A DNA stretch of 64,000 nucleotides, from positions 2,903,824 through 2,967,823 of the forward strand of contig SSBO01000003.1 in assembly GCA_005281725.1 (NCBI GenBank), written 5' to 3'. The notes beneath the pieces were generated by a model, which saw only the letters and a program-made list of their open reading frames with translations, was not told the DNA's origin and made no database searches. Source of the stretch: Wuchereria bancrofti (lineage: Eukaryota > Nematoda > Chromadorea > Rhabditida > Onchocercidae). This document shows positions 51,569-62,584 of this stretch, piece after piece (position 1 is the stretch's first letter; the number at the start of each line of letters is the position of its first letter). Both the position numbers and the translations under genes were made by a program.

Positions 51569-54500
51569 CTGTAATGAATTCACTACAAAATAAACATTTC
51601 AATTACTTATTATTGATAAAAAAGGTCCTAATTGAGAGTGTATCACAACATGATGGCATGGAAATAAACAATTTATTGGTTTCATAAAACGATCATTAAA
51701 ACTGACTGGTATTACGCTAATAAGTCACAGATTCAACAGGGTTGTTTTCAGTTCTTTAATTCTAAATGCTTATTTTTCAAAATATGCGTACTTCTTGTAT
51801 GATTTATGAAGTCACACTTTTGAAGTAATCCAGAAACAATCACTTATATAACAATCTGAACATTTATGCCAACAAAATGAAACCCTTGATAAATCAAAAA
51901 ACTAAAAACAGCAGCAAACTACGATGGATGCAGAAAAATAAAGATTTGAAAATGAGTTACCAAAATAGTCGCCAATTCGTTGAATAACGCTTAGTGAGAA
52001 ATCATCAGAAACCAAATTGATCGCGATCCCTGCTTTCCCGAATCTTCCTGTTCTGCCAATTCGGTGGATATAGGTTTCGTAGTCCGGCTGTGGATTATCG
52101 GCAAAAGTCACTGGTGGATCGTAATTTATAACTACTGATACTTGAGAAACATCAATACCTGAAACTTAGTATAGTAAGTGACTATTTCAGCAAAAATTTT
52201 ATTAAAAAAAATCTTTTTGTATTTCAATGAGTTAATATTAGAATTCCCGTACTGGATAACTCACATTCAGAGCATTGAGATAACAATTAAAAGTAGCTTG
52301 GTGATTTCTTTTGAATTTCAAAATCCAAAATTCCCGCATCCCATTCCAAAACAATCAATGCAAAGAGAGCAATATAATAAGAATATTCCGCCAGATCTCT
52401 CTCATTTTTTCATGTTGATATTTGGTAACAGTTGTCAAAAAACAGAATAGTTGAGTGTTTCTATTTTTACTTTGCTATAGATAAAGACTTTCTTGTTTCC
52501 GCTTAAGGTCAACATTGAGGTGTTTCCCATAATTGAAAATACAAGTTAAACCTCTTTCTTCAATCTGCGTGAAATGAATACCTCGTGCACAAACATTCGT
52601 TGTAATAAGCACTTTGTAAATGCTGTCTTTGAACTGTTGAATAGTTCGAGCTCGATTTTCGATTGTCATCTCACCGTGTAGTACTGTTACATCATGACCT
52701 CGTTGACTCATCCGAGCAGCTAACCATTCAGCAGATTTACGCGTCTAGAAAATTAGAAATTTTCAAATTCAGTGAGCAAAGATCACTGTGGATACTATAC
52801 TCTAATTTATCTCAAAGAGTATTCTTCTCAGCATGGTAAATAGATCAATTCTCAAATTTATAACAATATCCATTCCAGTTTTTTCCCTTCTTCAATCTGC
52901 ATCCTTTAATTTTAGCGACATATATTTCTGATACTTCTTTGCAATCTATCGAAGCTTTCGAAAGCTTAACGATACGATTTTTCTTGGGAGAAAATACAAA
53001 GTTAATAAATTTGAAATGAATAGCTTTAAATAACTAACATAACAAAAAATTATAGCTGAAGCAATCGTTAAACCTCCATATAAATTCATCACAGCTTCAT
53101 ACTTCTCCTCTCTATTAGCACATTTCACATAATACTGTTTGATGTTTTTCAACGTTTGCTCATCTCTTCGTAAACTAAAAGAAATTCAAAGTAATTCATT
53201 CTTACATTCTTCAACAAAAAGAAAATAATCATTCTTTCATAAAAACCTGCTAAAGAGAAACATACGTCCTTGTCTTTGCGTTTTCAAAATCAATACAAAC
53301 ACAAGAAAAACTAATTTACTGAATATGTAAAGAAAAATTAGCACCTTTAATAATTAGTTCCTTTGAATTTTACGAATCATTTTACTGTTCATATTTTTAA
53401 CAAATTACGGCTCCAGTGCACTAATCATCTTTTCTTTCTGTTAAGCACAAAATGGATATTGCTGACATATGCATAAGTAAAGATGGCTGCATATGTCCTA
53501 TGGGCGTAATACAAGAGAATATGACATACTTTGAAGGACATATTACGTGAATGTGGAAGATTATATAAGAGTGAAATCACTAAAGATACCATAAAATGCA
53601 TCTATCTTGTTTTTTTTTTCGTTAATGTAATTTCCATATTTTTTTAAAACTATTTTCCAAAATGATTATGCAGAAATATTACTATAGAGCTAACCAGTGA
53701 AAACATATAAAATAAAGTTTCGCCATTTCAAAATGCCAGCTTTTCATGTAGTTAATTTATCAATCCCTGTAACCTACAGCCTGCAAGAATTTTACGATAC
53801 CAAAAATAGATCACAAAGTAAGTGAAATTACTGAATTACCTTAATTTATCTTGCGTATAATATAAACATTATCATTCAATTATTGCTGACAAAATAACCA
53901 TGCATAAAAAATATTTCCTTCCAATTAATTTCGCAATATTTTATTGAAATTCTTCATTCATTAACCAAAAATATCTCAAAATACTCTTATATTGCACTTA
54001 GTTTTTATTAATGTTATGAACTGCGAGAAATCTGACACTACCAAATAAACCCAAAAGCCTTCATACTTTTGTGCACAGATGTCGCCAATAACACCTGAGC
54101 TCTCCTACCCTCCAAAATAAACATTGTGAGCGGTCAACGACCAAATGGATGGTATTTTCATTGCAACCACCTACTGTGATCTGAACTTTTGATTTGTTAT
54201 TCACTGAAAAAGTTTTTGTATAAAAGGGATTGAGATAAATATTGAGTGATCAGTTAATTTGCAAATTTAAATGCAGAATGCGGCTTCAATTTCAATATTA
54301 GATAACAAAAGTTCCAACCTTAATTTTTAAACATAAAAAATACCAAAAAGTCTCAGTTAAAATTTTAAACATGAAATTCACTAAAAAGTCTGTTAGACTA
54401 TTCAAGTTAACTTTTCGCCATTAGCAGTTTTAAGCTAGATCACAACTTATTCTAATACGACAGGCTAACCTGTTTATCAAATCTTGAAATTAAGTTATCT

Positions 54501-57500
54501 AATTCTGAAATTAAGGCCACATTCTTCTTTTAAATTTGCAAATTAACTGATCACTCAACACTACCTCAGTCTTTTCTATACAATATTAGCCATGAGAGTA
54601 TCGTTTCGCAACAAAACCAGTAATAAATTATTGATAGTAACTTTTCTGACAATGTAAGTTCTGGAAAATGCTCATCATCTCGAAAAAAAGAATCAAATTC
54701 AAGCTTACTCATACAAAAGATTACAAATTTTTAATACCTTGTATCCCACAGAAGAAACTTCAAAATATTCCTCCAGATAACATTCTTTAAGATTTTACTT
54801 CAGAAATTACCCTCCTTGCTCTCATGACGAAGAAATCGAAATTTAATACTTCTTATTTGCTTTTGCACTTAGCTCTTTCCGTTTACCTCATTCTATCAAC
54901 ATCTTTCACGGAAATATGACCTTTCAACAAACACCATAATTTGCACCACGACAAAGCCAGAGAAACTATTGCGCAATCTACAGAGAATTTGCTCACCACC
55001 ACTAACAATCAAATGGTGATTATCCTATCTTCCTCTTATCCTCTTTCAGTGAAATTAAGCGCCTGACCTATTTTACTGTTACAATACTTAATACCCCAAA
55101 TATGACCTCTGGGGAAAAAAGAAATAATGAATGGGAAACGTTAATTAATCACTATTCTGGAACATGAAAATCTGGTGAAAATAAAGTTGAAGTATACAGA
55201 AAATTCGAAATTAATTATCCAATTGTGATAAGTTCATATCCAACACATGCATGCATTCTTATATAAAGTAGGAATGACCCATATCTTCCAGATGAAAAGG
55301 CACCCTTTTTTGACCTTATAAGTTTCGTCTTATTGTCTTCATTCATCCACTTCCTCAGAACTTTCATACCGTAACAAGAAAGATTTAGCAATGAAAAATT
55401 ACGTGATGTTGACAGCATCTTTGATAATGGAATCTGCAAATGATCGAACACTTTCATCATATGTAGCACTGAACAGCAAACTTTGATATTTCGCTCCTGA
55501 TCGTTCTAATTCACTAAAATAAAATTTAAAAAATATAGCTATAAAAAAAACCGCGATAAAAACGATGAGTGAAAAAAACGAATTTGAAATTGATATATAA
55601 AGTGAGCTATTGCAAATTTGAAATGAGGTCATCGGATTTCCAAAATACTACTCAAGATCTAACACAGCCATCATAAATTTACCATTTTAAACCTAAGCCG
55701 CCTATAAATATATAAAAAATATATCAATTCACCAAGTCGTCTTCCATGTAAGCAGAAATCTTTTCCCATCTTGACCATACCTATTTAGATTGTCCACGAA
55801 ATACGCTTTAAACTAAATTTCTAAAAAAACAAACGAACAAACAAACTTATGCAATCGAATACTTTGATCCTGATGCCCCTGCTGTGAGATCATAACGTCG
55901 GCCTCATCTAACACCAAGCAAATTATTTTCGATGGGTCGATCACTTTGAGTTTTGTCACCCAATCCAGCATTTTACCTGGTGTGCCGATTATTATCTGTT
56001 CCTCGATTTTTTCACCACGCGACACTGAAAAGATAACAAAGAAAATTTTCATCCTCAAATTCCTATGGTTAACAGCAAAAAAATGTCCTCAATTTCTTTT
56101 ACCGATATTTTAAACATTGAGAAAAAAATAATGCAGAAATTATTACTTAAAGATTCAGTACCAATCACATGACGCATTTCCAAAAGACTGCTAAACTTAT
56201 GAATTGCATTACGATATTTTGTCTGCTGTTATTTTTACCATTAACCTTTCAAATACTTTTTGTTATTAAAAAGCATGCAAAAAAAAAAATGCATCAAAAA
56301 CAAATGAATGATAGAATAGAAATGAAACAAGTGACAACTGGTAACATTGTTTTTCTATGAACTGAAACAGCTATTATTTTTTCATTTCAATTTCCAGCAT
56401 CAACAAGAACGGAAAAAAACAAAATACCAAAATGAATCCCTGTGCACTGAAGTATCAGGTTATCATTCTATAATTTCGAAATAACATTGGTGAAAGCGTA
56501 CCAATTGTTGAGAAAAGTATTTACAATACGAACTCACTTTGTTCACCCTTAACTGCATAGCGAATTTCGATTTCTGGCAAAAATTCGCTCATTTTCTTGA
56601 CTACTTGACCAATTTGCATAGCTAATTCATAAGTAGGTGCAAGACACAAACACTGCGGCCATTTATTTGATGGAACAACGCGTGAGAGCATTGTAAGCAC
56701 GAATGTTGCTGTTTTACCCGTACCACTTTGTGCTTGTGCAATTAAATTCATCGGTCTTGAAAAGAATCAGAAGTTTTCGACAATTAAAAGACGAAAAGTT
56801 GAACAATTACTGAAAGTAAAATATCTTAGGATAAGCAAATTATTCTACCTTATGGCGGAACAATTACATTCACTAGTGCAACCCAAAAAGAGGAACTATT
56901 CAGGTTGTGATATCTTACAACCAGATATATTAATTTTTACAGATGCCACAGTTAAAATATTATAGTCAGTCAGATGAATATAACTGAAGTCAGTTCAATA
57001 AGAAAAGCATCCATAAACACTGCATTTAATCCTGTTATTCAATGATATATATGACAGATAATCAGTGTGTCATCCCTTACTAATTCGCCAAATTTAAAAT
57101 AAGCAGAAAAAAGTGAGCACATACGGTTCAACCAGAAGTAAAGGTAATGCCGCTTCTTGAATTTTTGATGGCATATAGAAGCTCATTTTGTCTAAAGCCT
57201 TCAGAAGTTCATCCTTTCTGCAAATGCAAAAAAATTTCAGTATGATAAATGAAATTCGATTAAAACTAAAACACCGTACCTAAATTCCAATTTTTAGATG
57301 AAATCCGCAATACGCTTTTATCATTATCATAGCTACATTATTATAGTTAATTTCTTTGACCCTATGAAGTGTATAAGAGTATATCTAAATCTTAAACAGC
57401 TTACGATTCCAATAGAAACTAACAGGCGTAAGCTCTGAAATGAAGTAACGGAATAGAGCGGTGAATTCGGATCACTTCGAGCCTGTGAAATTTCTAAACT

Positions 57501-60500
57501 ACCATTTTGAAGATTTTCCAGTTTTTTATGTAATATTTTGTTTAGCAACGATATTTCGTCGTTTGGCATTGCTGAAAAAATAATCAATAAACATGACCAT
57601 TAACTATAGTGATCATCAATCATTGCATTTCATGGTAGTAACTGACATTTCTTACCAATCATAAAAAAAGTATATTTAAGTGTGCTGTTCAACTTCAATG
57701 GTATTCAAGCTTCAGTCAAGGTGAATTCAGCAACTGCATGAAACTGTTAGTCTTCATAATTGTGTATCATTAAACTCGACTAGAACAACCAAAACAACTC
57801 ATCTTTTGATAGTGAAGCGACTTTGCATCAAACATTTCCGAGATAACTTTCTTTTTTAAACAATTCTATTCAGTCTATCCGCTGGATAAATTGAAAGAGT
57901 AAATCCAGAATTTCATGTTTCATTCTACTGCATATTAATAGATCGCAATTATTCGCTTTTAATGAGTACTTGCAAACTTACGCTTTTCACATTCGTCTTT
58001 AGGGGACGGTCCATCATCATCGTGCTGGGAAGATTCCTGACCAACATTCAACACCGCTTTCTGCTAAATACTTCGATATTTTAAAGCTTTGCAAGTTTTA
58101 GAAATTATAAAAAAACTTCAAAATGATAATCAATCAAAGTCATTTAATTAATGTTAACATAACATTTTTCCTAACCACTAAAACAACATTTATCGAATCG
58201 TAGCAAAAAAAATACCTGATGAGGTGAAGCAGAAAAAGACGGTACAGTATCACGGCCTGAAAAAATTTCAAAACCATAGAGCAAAAATAAATTATGAATA
58301 ATCTTACTGAAAGCGTGAGAGATTTTATTGGCATCATTTACCAGTTAGTAAAATGATGCCCAAAAAAAAAGAAAAACTTGATGCAGAATTATCCTAATTT
58401 CTCTCACTTTGTTCATCGGCGCAAAGATTTCGTCCATACAGCGGCCGGCCACTGGATGGAGAAGTGAAACCGCCAAATTTAGGAGTTGTGTTAAGTGTAT
58501 CTGAAGACTCTAATAAATAAACTTTTAACACTGAAAAAAAGCTAAAACATTAGACAGTGAAACCAGGTATCATTCAATGGTACAGGTTTCACATTTTTTT
58601 TTAAATTTATTTCTTATGTTCTTAGGAAACTACAAAATTGAGGACAGTGTTTACCTTTAGAAGAATATCAAAATCACCACATGTACAGTAAAATGTAAGT
58701 TAATTATACATAATGTTCTATGTAATTATAATAATAAAACATACCTGCTGCCATCTGACTAGGGACGAATGGAGATGAACGACAAGCAGCTTGTTTCCAA
58801 AAAATTTTTTCACGTTCTTCAAGAGATAATGTATGCATCGCTGAAAATGATGAATTATTCCACTGAACTCTAATTAACTGAAACCGATAGCTAGCATTCA
58901 CTTTGCAATATAAAGCAAACAAAGAAATACACTGTCAGCACTTTTCTGATTTATCTTTATACTACTTTCCTATTCATTTGATGCTTATCGACCACTATGT
59001 ACATAGGTTCTTAATTTTTAGAAAATAAATGCTGATGTTTCAAAATGTAGAATTAAACTTTGTATTTGAAACTATACCATTTTTCATCAAAAACTAATCA
59101 AGGTTTTTATGTGTAAGTTAAATAGACATGAAAATTTCAAACAATTAATCTGATATGAACAAAGATGACAAGTCTAATTTGTTAATATTGAGAAGCAAAC
59201 GAATCCCATATCTGCCAATAATGTTAGTAATTCATTTTATATATGAATATCATGTCATACGGAAGTATGAAAGCACTCAAAACGTTACTAACCTGATGGC
59301 TGTTGCATTCGAACGTTCCCAGCATTATTATTGAAACTTTGGTTCTTTGCAAATGGCGGTGTCGCTGAGAAATAGCTATTTTCTGCATTTAAATGTTTTC
59401 GTTCTAACTCTGAACCTCCTTCACCTTCCGGTCTATTTCGTCTGTTTACCCATCGTTCATTACTACTACTATTGAATTGCGATGAGACAGAAGAGCTCGA
59501 TAAATTAATAGTGCTAGCTGGTGGAGTAAATTGATCCATGCTGCTTGACTGATTCGAATTCATTACAAGCAGATTGCGTTTAGAAAAACTACTGCCTGTA
59601 TCAAATGTTCCCGGAGTAGTTGCTCGAAATCTAAAACTTCCGTCGCCACTAGATGGATCAGCCGGTTTGGTTGAGCGAAGACCACCACCAAATGTACTTC
59701 CAAATCCACGCTGAGATGAACCTTAAACAAGAAAAATTTAGTATCGTCGTAAGTACTGAGTACAATTTGAACTGGTAAGGGAATTAAAAATCAAGTTAGG
59801 CGTGATGTAATGAGCAATTGCAAGAAAACCAAGAATATAATTTTAGAGAAAATTACATCCTCAGGTAAATGTAAACTGGAAACAGTGGGTTTGGAAAAAC
59901 TTTTAGAAAGCATAGTTGGAAAAACTTTTGGAAAGTATAGTTGGAACAAGTGGATCCAACTTAATATGATAAAAAAAAGGTTGATTCAAAAAAAACGGTC
60001 AAAAGATTGTTCAGTAGCTTCAAACTATATGTCAACTATTCACAAAAAGCTTTATTGATTCAAATGATTAACCTTATATCGTGTAATAGAAGAAATAAAC
60101 CTACTTCCAAATGAATTCTTTGTCTGGACCGAATTAAATGGCATTCCTTGACTGCTGCTGTTATAATTGCCATCAGCCACTCTTTCACGATTGTTTCTTC
60201 CGTCTTGCGAGTCACTTCGTAAGTTTAAATTACCACCAAATACGTTTTCACCACAAACTTTCGGCACTGCAAAACAATTACAGCTGCTTTGAACGTACAG
60301 TATATGTCCGGCTGCGCTATTCTTAGTACTTAAAATTTACTTAAAAAATCCTACTATAAGAAAACTGGGTGGAAAATTGAAAAAAAAAGGGTAATTGCCA
60401 GGACTACTATCGATTCGTCGATGATGCTGGTAGATGCCGAATTATTATAAAATTCAATGTATAAAGTCACTTAGCATCAGATTTCATAACCTACAATGTT

Positions 60501-61916
60501 TCTTGAGCCAGCAATAAAAAGCCTATTTATGCTTACATTTATTTATAGAATACTTTAAAAATCAGTAATTGTATGACTTAAGTAATCAGAAAAAGTATGA
60601 GGGATAAAGGGAAATTTTGAAGGGAAATGAACGATTAATAAAACTAAGATGAAGAGAAAAGTCAATCAAGAGAAGAAAACAGTAAAAAAGAATAAGAAAA
60701 AAGGTGACGGGGAGATAAGAGGAAAAGCAGTGTATAGCTTCAGAATGCATCAATTGTAAATAAAGCAAGCAACTAATTATCCAATCGAACAAATATAAGC
60801 ATTTAAAAACACGCAGAAAGCGGTCTTAAAAACAATAGGACCAATTAAATTTTTCTAGGTATATTATTACTAATCTTTATTATTAGTAAAATAGTACACT
60901 ACAGTGACAACTATTACTACCCATACATTAGTAAAGCATTTTATTTAGCCAAAATTGGCGTGATTTTACAAATAATTTTTCTTTTCCTAATAACAATTCC
61001 CTGCCAGTTATTCCATCTCTTGAACACCAACTATCTGAAGATTTTACAATATTACAAATAATTTCGTGCTTTCTTTTTCACGATAAAAAACAAAAGCCCA
61101 TTTTGCAAAAAAAAAAAAATAGAAAATTTTCTCGAACAATACCTGAAAATCCTCCGAACAACTGTCGCTCATTGCTACTTTCACCATAGCCTACCTTGGA
61201 TTTATCATCCAATGATAAGGCTTTTGTCTAAAATAATTTTGTTATTCACCACATATGTATACTATGTTAATGCAGTCATCTATATATCAAGACCTGGATT
61301 GGTACTTCATACCTTAAAGCATCTACTTACAATACCGATGCATTAGTATAATCATACCTAACTCCGTATGTTTGTTTATGTATGACCTGAATTGGAACTT
61401 CATGCCTTGCTATATTTAGTACTTAGACCTTGTATTCAGTATAATACGCACTGGTCATTTAATATTCAACAGTTTAGCTACTCAAGCAAGTTCTTTTGCG
61501 AGAGAAATTATAGTATCTTTACCTACCGAAAAGAAATTATAAACACACTGAATATATTAGTATGCCAAATGTACTAACATACTGAATATATCAAATGCAT
61601 ATCTCAAACAATCCTATATATTAAATGTATCATATTTTTAGCATTATCGAATTGTCGAATTATAAAACCTGAAAAAATTGGAGTTCTTTTAACAAGTATT
61701 CTCTAATCCTATTCCTCCATATTCTTTTTAAACAGAGGATTCTCTAATATATTGGTGCAAGATATGTCATTTTCGATATTGTGAATTATTTTCTTTGAAG
61801 ATTAGTCAAACTTGAAAAAAAGCCAAAATTCAAACCCGGTCAACAACATTTCGACGGCTTTTCAGATGACCTTCTGGAACTGCCCATGGATCATCTGAAT
61901 CGTTTGCTCCTGCCAT
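51498..61916 (-). CDS. ddx-19: DDX19/Dbp5 family DEAD-box RNA helicase (mRNA export), complete, 17 coding exons, 793 aa
   Basis: Coding exons, listed separately, join with matching phases to 2,382 nt. DDX19/Dbp5 works at the cytoplasmic face of the nuclear pore: its ATPase, activated by Gle1-IP6 and an FG nucleoporin, strips export factors from mRNA; it also aids translation termination. Visible motifs: Q-motif Gln425 (PSKIQE), Walker A AQSGTGKT 444-451, GTPGK, DEAD 548-551, SAT 583-585, ARGID 703-707, HRIGRTGR 736-743. Family signatures are [18 protein letters not shown] and GHQDQSIR. The C-terminal 450 residues align from end to end with human DDX19 (about 480 aa, from memory). Residues 1 to about 330 are an added Ser/Asn-rich, probably disordered region with six FG dipeptides (51, 65, 108, 116, 120, 293), several as FGG. 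The start ATG follows an acceptor-like ACAG by four bases. The exon 6 acceptor is ambiguous by 9 nt (793 or 796 residues). Confidence 0.95.
51961..52158 (-). CDS. ddx-19: ddx-19 exon 16: motif VI
   Basis: 198 nt, acceptor AGTTTCAG, donor GTAACT. It contains [13 protein letters not shown] and [13 protein letters not shown] with the arginine fingers (R740, R743), then IAINLV. Confidence 0.95.
52582..52744 (-). CDS. ddx-19: ddx-19 exon 15: motif V
   Basis: 163 nt, acceptor TTTCTAG, donor GTATTC. It contains [15 protein letters not shown] and TTNVCARG, ending one base before the GID of ARGID. Confidence 0.95.
53039..53174 (-). CDS. ddx-19: ddx-19 exon 14: start of RecA-like domain 2, motif IV
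   Basis: 136 nt, acceptor TCTTTTAG, donor GTTAGT. It contains [14 protein letters not shown] and AIIFCY, which with exon 15 gives motif IV (IIFCYTR). Confidence 0.95.
53175..55402 (-). other. ddx-19: ddx-19 intron 13 (2.2 kb), contains a foldback element
   Basis: By far the longest ddx-19 intron (others are 151-876 bp). The extra length includes a MITE-like insertion at 54218-54581. No exon was recognised inside. Confidence 0.8.
54218..54581. mobile_element. MITE-like foldback element, 364 bp with about 88-bp inverted arms
   Basis: Arms 54218-54306 and 54494-54581 are inverted repeats of each other, including a perfect 30-bp core (54242-54271 against 54529-54558). The outer ends both begin TATA on their own strand, so a TA target duplication (Tc1/mariner-like) is possible but not proven. 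The 187-bp middle codes for nothing visible. This non-autonomous element lies in intron 13 of ddx-19. Confidence 0.7.
55403..55513 (-). CDS. ddx-19: ddx-19 exon 13: SAT motif
   Basis: 111 nt, acceptor ATTTTAG, donor GTAATT. It contains [14 protein letters not shown] (583-585) couples ATP hydrolysis to unwinding. Confidence 0.95.
55847..56024 (-). CDS. ddx-19: ddx-19 exon 12: motif Ib and DEAD box
   Basis: 178 nt, acceptor CTTTTCAG, donor GTTTGT. It contains [11 protein letters not shown] (motif Ib), VLDEADVMI (catalytic DEAD 548-551) and GHQDQSIR, a DDX19 hallmark. Confidence 0.95.
56538..56755 (-). CDS. ddx-19: ddx-19 exon 11: Walker A and motif Ia
   Basis: 218 nt, acceptor TTTTCAAG, donor GTGAGT. 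It contains AQSGTGKT (444-451) for ATP binding and [10 protein letters not shown] (motif Ia). The apparent ATG at its start is internal to the protein. Confidence 0.95.
57125..57217 (-). CDS. ddx-19: ddx-19 exon 10: Q motif
   Basis: 93 nt, acceptor ATTTGCAG, donor GTATGT. It contains [15 protein letters not shown]: the aromatic residue and Gln425 form the adenine-reading Q motif. Confidence 0.9.
57424..57571 (-). CDS. ddx-19: ddx-19 exon 9: start of the conserved DDX19 region
   Basis: 148 nt, acceptor TTTTTTCAG, donor GTTAGT. It contains [12 protein letters not shown] (the N-terminal helix that autoinhibits ATPase in DDX19, established for the family) and [16 protein letters not shown], the DDX19 signature before the Q motif. 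Confidence 0.9.
57982..58060 (-). CDS. ddx-19: ddx-19 exon 8: acidic linker
   Basis: 79 nt, acceptor TTTAGCAG, donor GTAAGT. It encodes a Gln/Asp/Glu-rich stretch ([17 protein letters not shown]) comparable in place to the acidic N-terminus of vertebrate DDX19. Confidence 0.8.
58216..58256 (-). CDS. ddx-19: ddx-19 exon 7: 41-nt microexon
   Basis: Acceptor TTTTTTCAG, donor GTATTT. It encodes [14 protein letters not shown]. Phases 1 to 0 fit exons 6 and 8, so skipping it would shift the frame. Confidence 0.75.
58408..58500 (-). CDS. ddx-19: ddx-19 exon 6: last FGG motif; tandem acceptors
   Basis: 93 nt from acceptor CTTCAG, or 102 nt from TTATTAG nine bases upstream (start 58509), which would turn Ala-Asp into Ala-Glu-Ser-Ser-Asp. 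It encodes [19 protein letters not shown]. Donor GTGAGA. Confidence 0.75.
58745..58840 (-). CDS. ddx-19: ddx-19 exon 5
   Basis: 96 nt, acceptor ATTTTCAG, donor GTATGT, phases 1 to 1. It encodes [19 protein letters not shown] and a Ser/Pro tail. The predicted short helix ([12 protein letters not shown]) is the only ordered-looking piece of the extension and could be a binding motif (inference). Confidence 0.8.
59293..59721 (-). CDS. ddx-19: ddx-19 exon 4: large low-complexity exon
   Basis: 429 nt, residues 110-253. It starts [12 protein letters not shown], then is Ser/Asn/Gln-rich ([14 protein letters not shown]) with a basic patch [10 protein letters not shown]. It has no folded domain that I recognise, and is likely disordered. 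Confidence 0.85.
59889..59947. repeat. Minisatellite of about 25 bp in ddx-19 intron 3
   Basis: Two and a third copies of a unit GTTGGAAAAACTTTTGGAAAG plus ATA (copies 59889-59914, 59915-59939, part at 59940). The plus-strand open frame 59810-60058 exists mainly because this repeat lacks stops. Confidence 0.7.
60105..60266 (-). CDS. ddx-19: ddx-19 exon 3: FG-containing, Asn/Ser-rich
   Basis: 162 nt, acceptor GTTTTGCAG, donor GTAGGT. It contains NVFGGNLN near the start and NSFG at the end. The donor A|GTAGGT is preferred over the nearby AG|GTTTAT because only the former keeps exon 4 in frame. Confidence 0.8.
61143..61227 (-). CDS. ddx-19: ddx-19 exon 2: first FGG motif
   Basis: 85 nt, acceptor ATTTTAG, donor GTATTG, phase 0 to 1. 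It encodes residues 28-56, ending ERQLFGGFS with the first FGG and a following GF. Confidence 0.8.
61290..61408. repeat. Direct repeat pair in ddx-19 intron 1
   Basis: ACCTGGATTGGTACTTCATA and the following CCTT near 61291-61314 recur with three changes at about 61385-61408, 94 bp away. It may be the remains of a larger tandem unit. Confidence 0.55.
61836..61916 (-). CDS. ddx-19: ddx-19 exon 1: start, acidic N-terminus
   Basis: 27 codons beginning [16 protein letters not shown], donor GTTTGA in phase 0. The start is chosen because it is the first ATG after an acceptor-like ATTACAG, and it leads in phase into the FG-containing exon 2. A further upstream exon cannot be excluded. Confidence 0.75.
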
Positions 61917-61920
61917 TCAC

Positions 61921-61927
61921 CTGTAAT
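61921..61927 (-). other. ddx-19: Candidate spliced-leader acceptor before ddx-19
   Basis: On the minus strand ATTACAG lies directly before GTGAATG, placing an acceptor four bases upstream of the start codon. Nematode SL1 acceptors are typically this close to the ATG. An ordinary upstream 5' UTR exon would look the same. Confidence 0.4.
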
Positions 61928-62395
61928 GATGTTAAACTATGAATTTTGTCATACCATATGTTGAGCCAAAAATTTTGCCGCAGACAAAATGATTATTTCA
62001 TTTCCTTAAGAAAAAATGAATATCGAATAATAAAAACGTCCATAGAAATTAAAGGATCTCTCGAACAGTTAAAAGATTGAGCTTAAAAAAATAAGAACTT
62101 GCGTTTAATTCATAAATTAAAAAATAAAATTCAATACATAATATACGACAATTTTCGAACATATCAGACAACAAAAAAAATTACACAATAAACAAACGCT
62201 TATTTTCAAATGCAATTCAAGTACGAAGCTTTTTTAAAGTAAAACTCCTACACTGCACTACCAATTCTTTATGATTTGCCGTTAATTTAATTAAATTTAT
62301 TCGAAAACTTCTCTCGTTAAATAAGATTCAGGGAATTCAATGAAGATTAATCTTATTTAAAGAGGAAAATTTTTAAATAAACAAAATTGAGATGA

Positions 62396-62584
62396 GTCAA
62401 AAATTTTCACAAAGAGTACAGCAAGCAAGAACAGATTCAAATTTCACTTCCTAACGCGGTAATTCCAGCAAAGCGGAATCTCTCGAGAAAACGGAAACGG
62501 TTGGCAAAGGTGGAACCCGGAAAAATACATCGTTACCGTAAACGAATTCTGGCTGTAAGAGATCGATCCATTGCTACAGCATAA
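62396..62584 (+). promoter_or_regulatory. GC-richer patch upstream of ddx-19, likely promoter; also a 62-codon open frame without ATG
   Basis: The portion 62450-62580 is much less A+T-rich than its flanks and lies about 550-660 bp upstream of the ddx-19 ATG, as expected for a promoter. It contains TCTCGAGA (62481-62488). The plus strand is open for 62 codons, with a very basic stretch LSRKRKRLAKVEPGKIHRYR, but has no ATG and no recognised family. The minus strand is partly open too. Confidence 0.3.

Noticed and set aside
52178..52450. 90-codon plus-strand frame within ddx-19 intron 15
   Set aside because: Intronic and antisense to a well-supported gene, with no domain.
59810..60058. 82-codon plus-strand frame with repeats of [15 protein letters not shown] type
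   Set aside because: It lies within ddx-19 intron 3 on the opposite strand and is produced by a 25-bp minisatellite.
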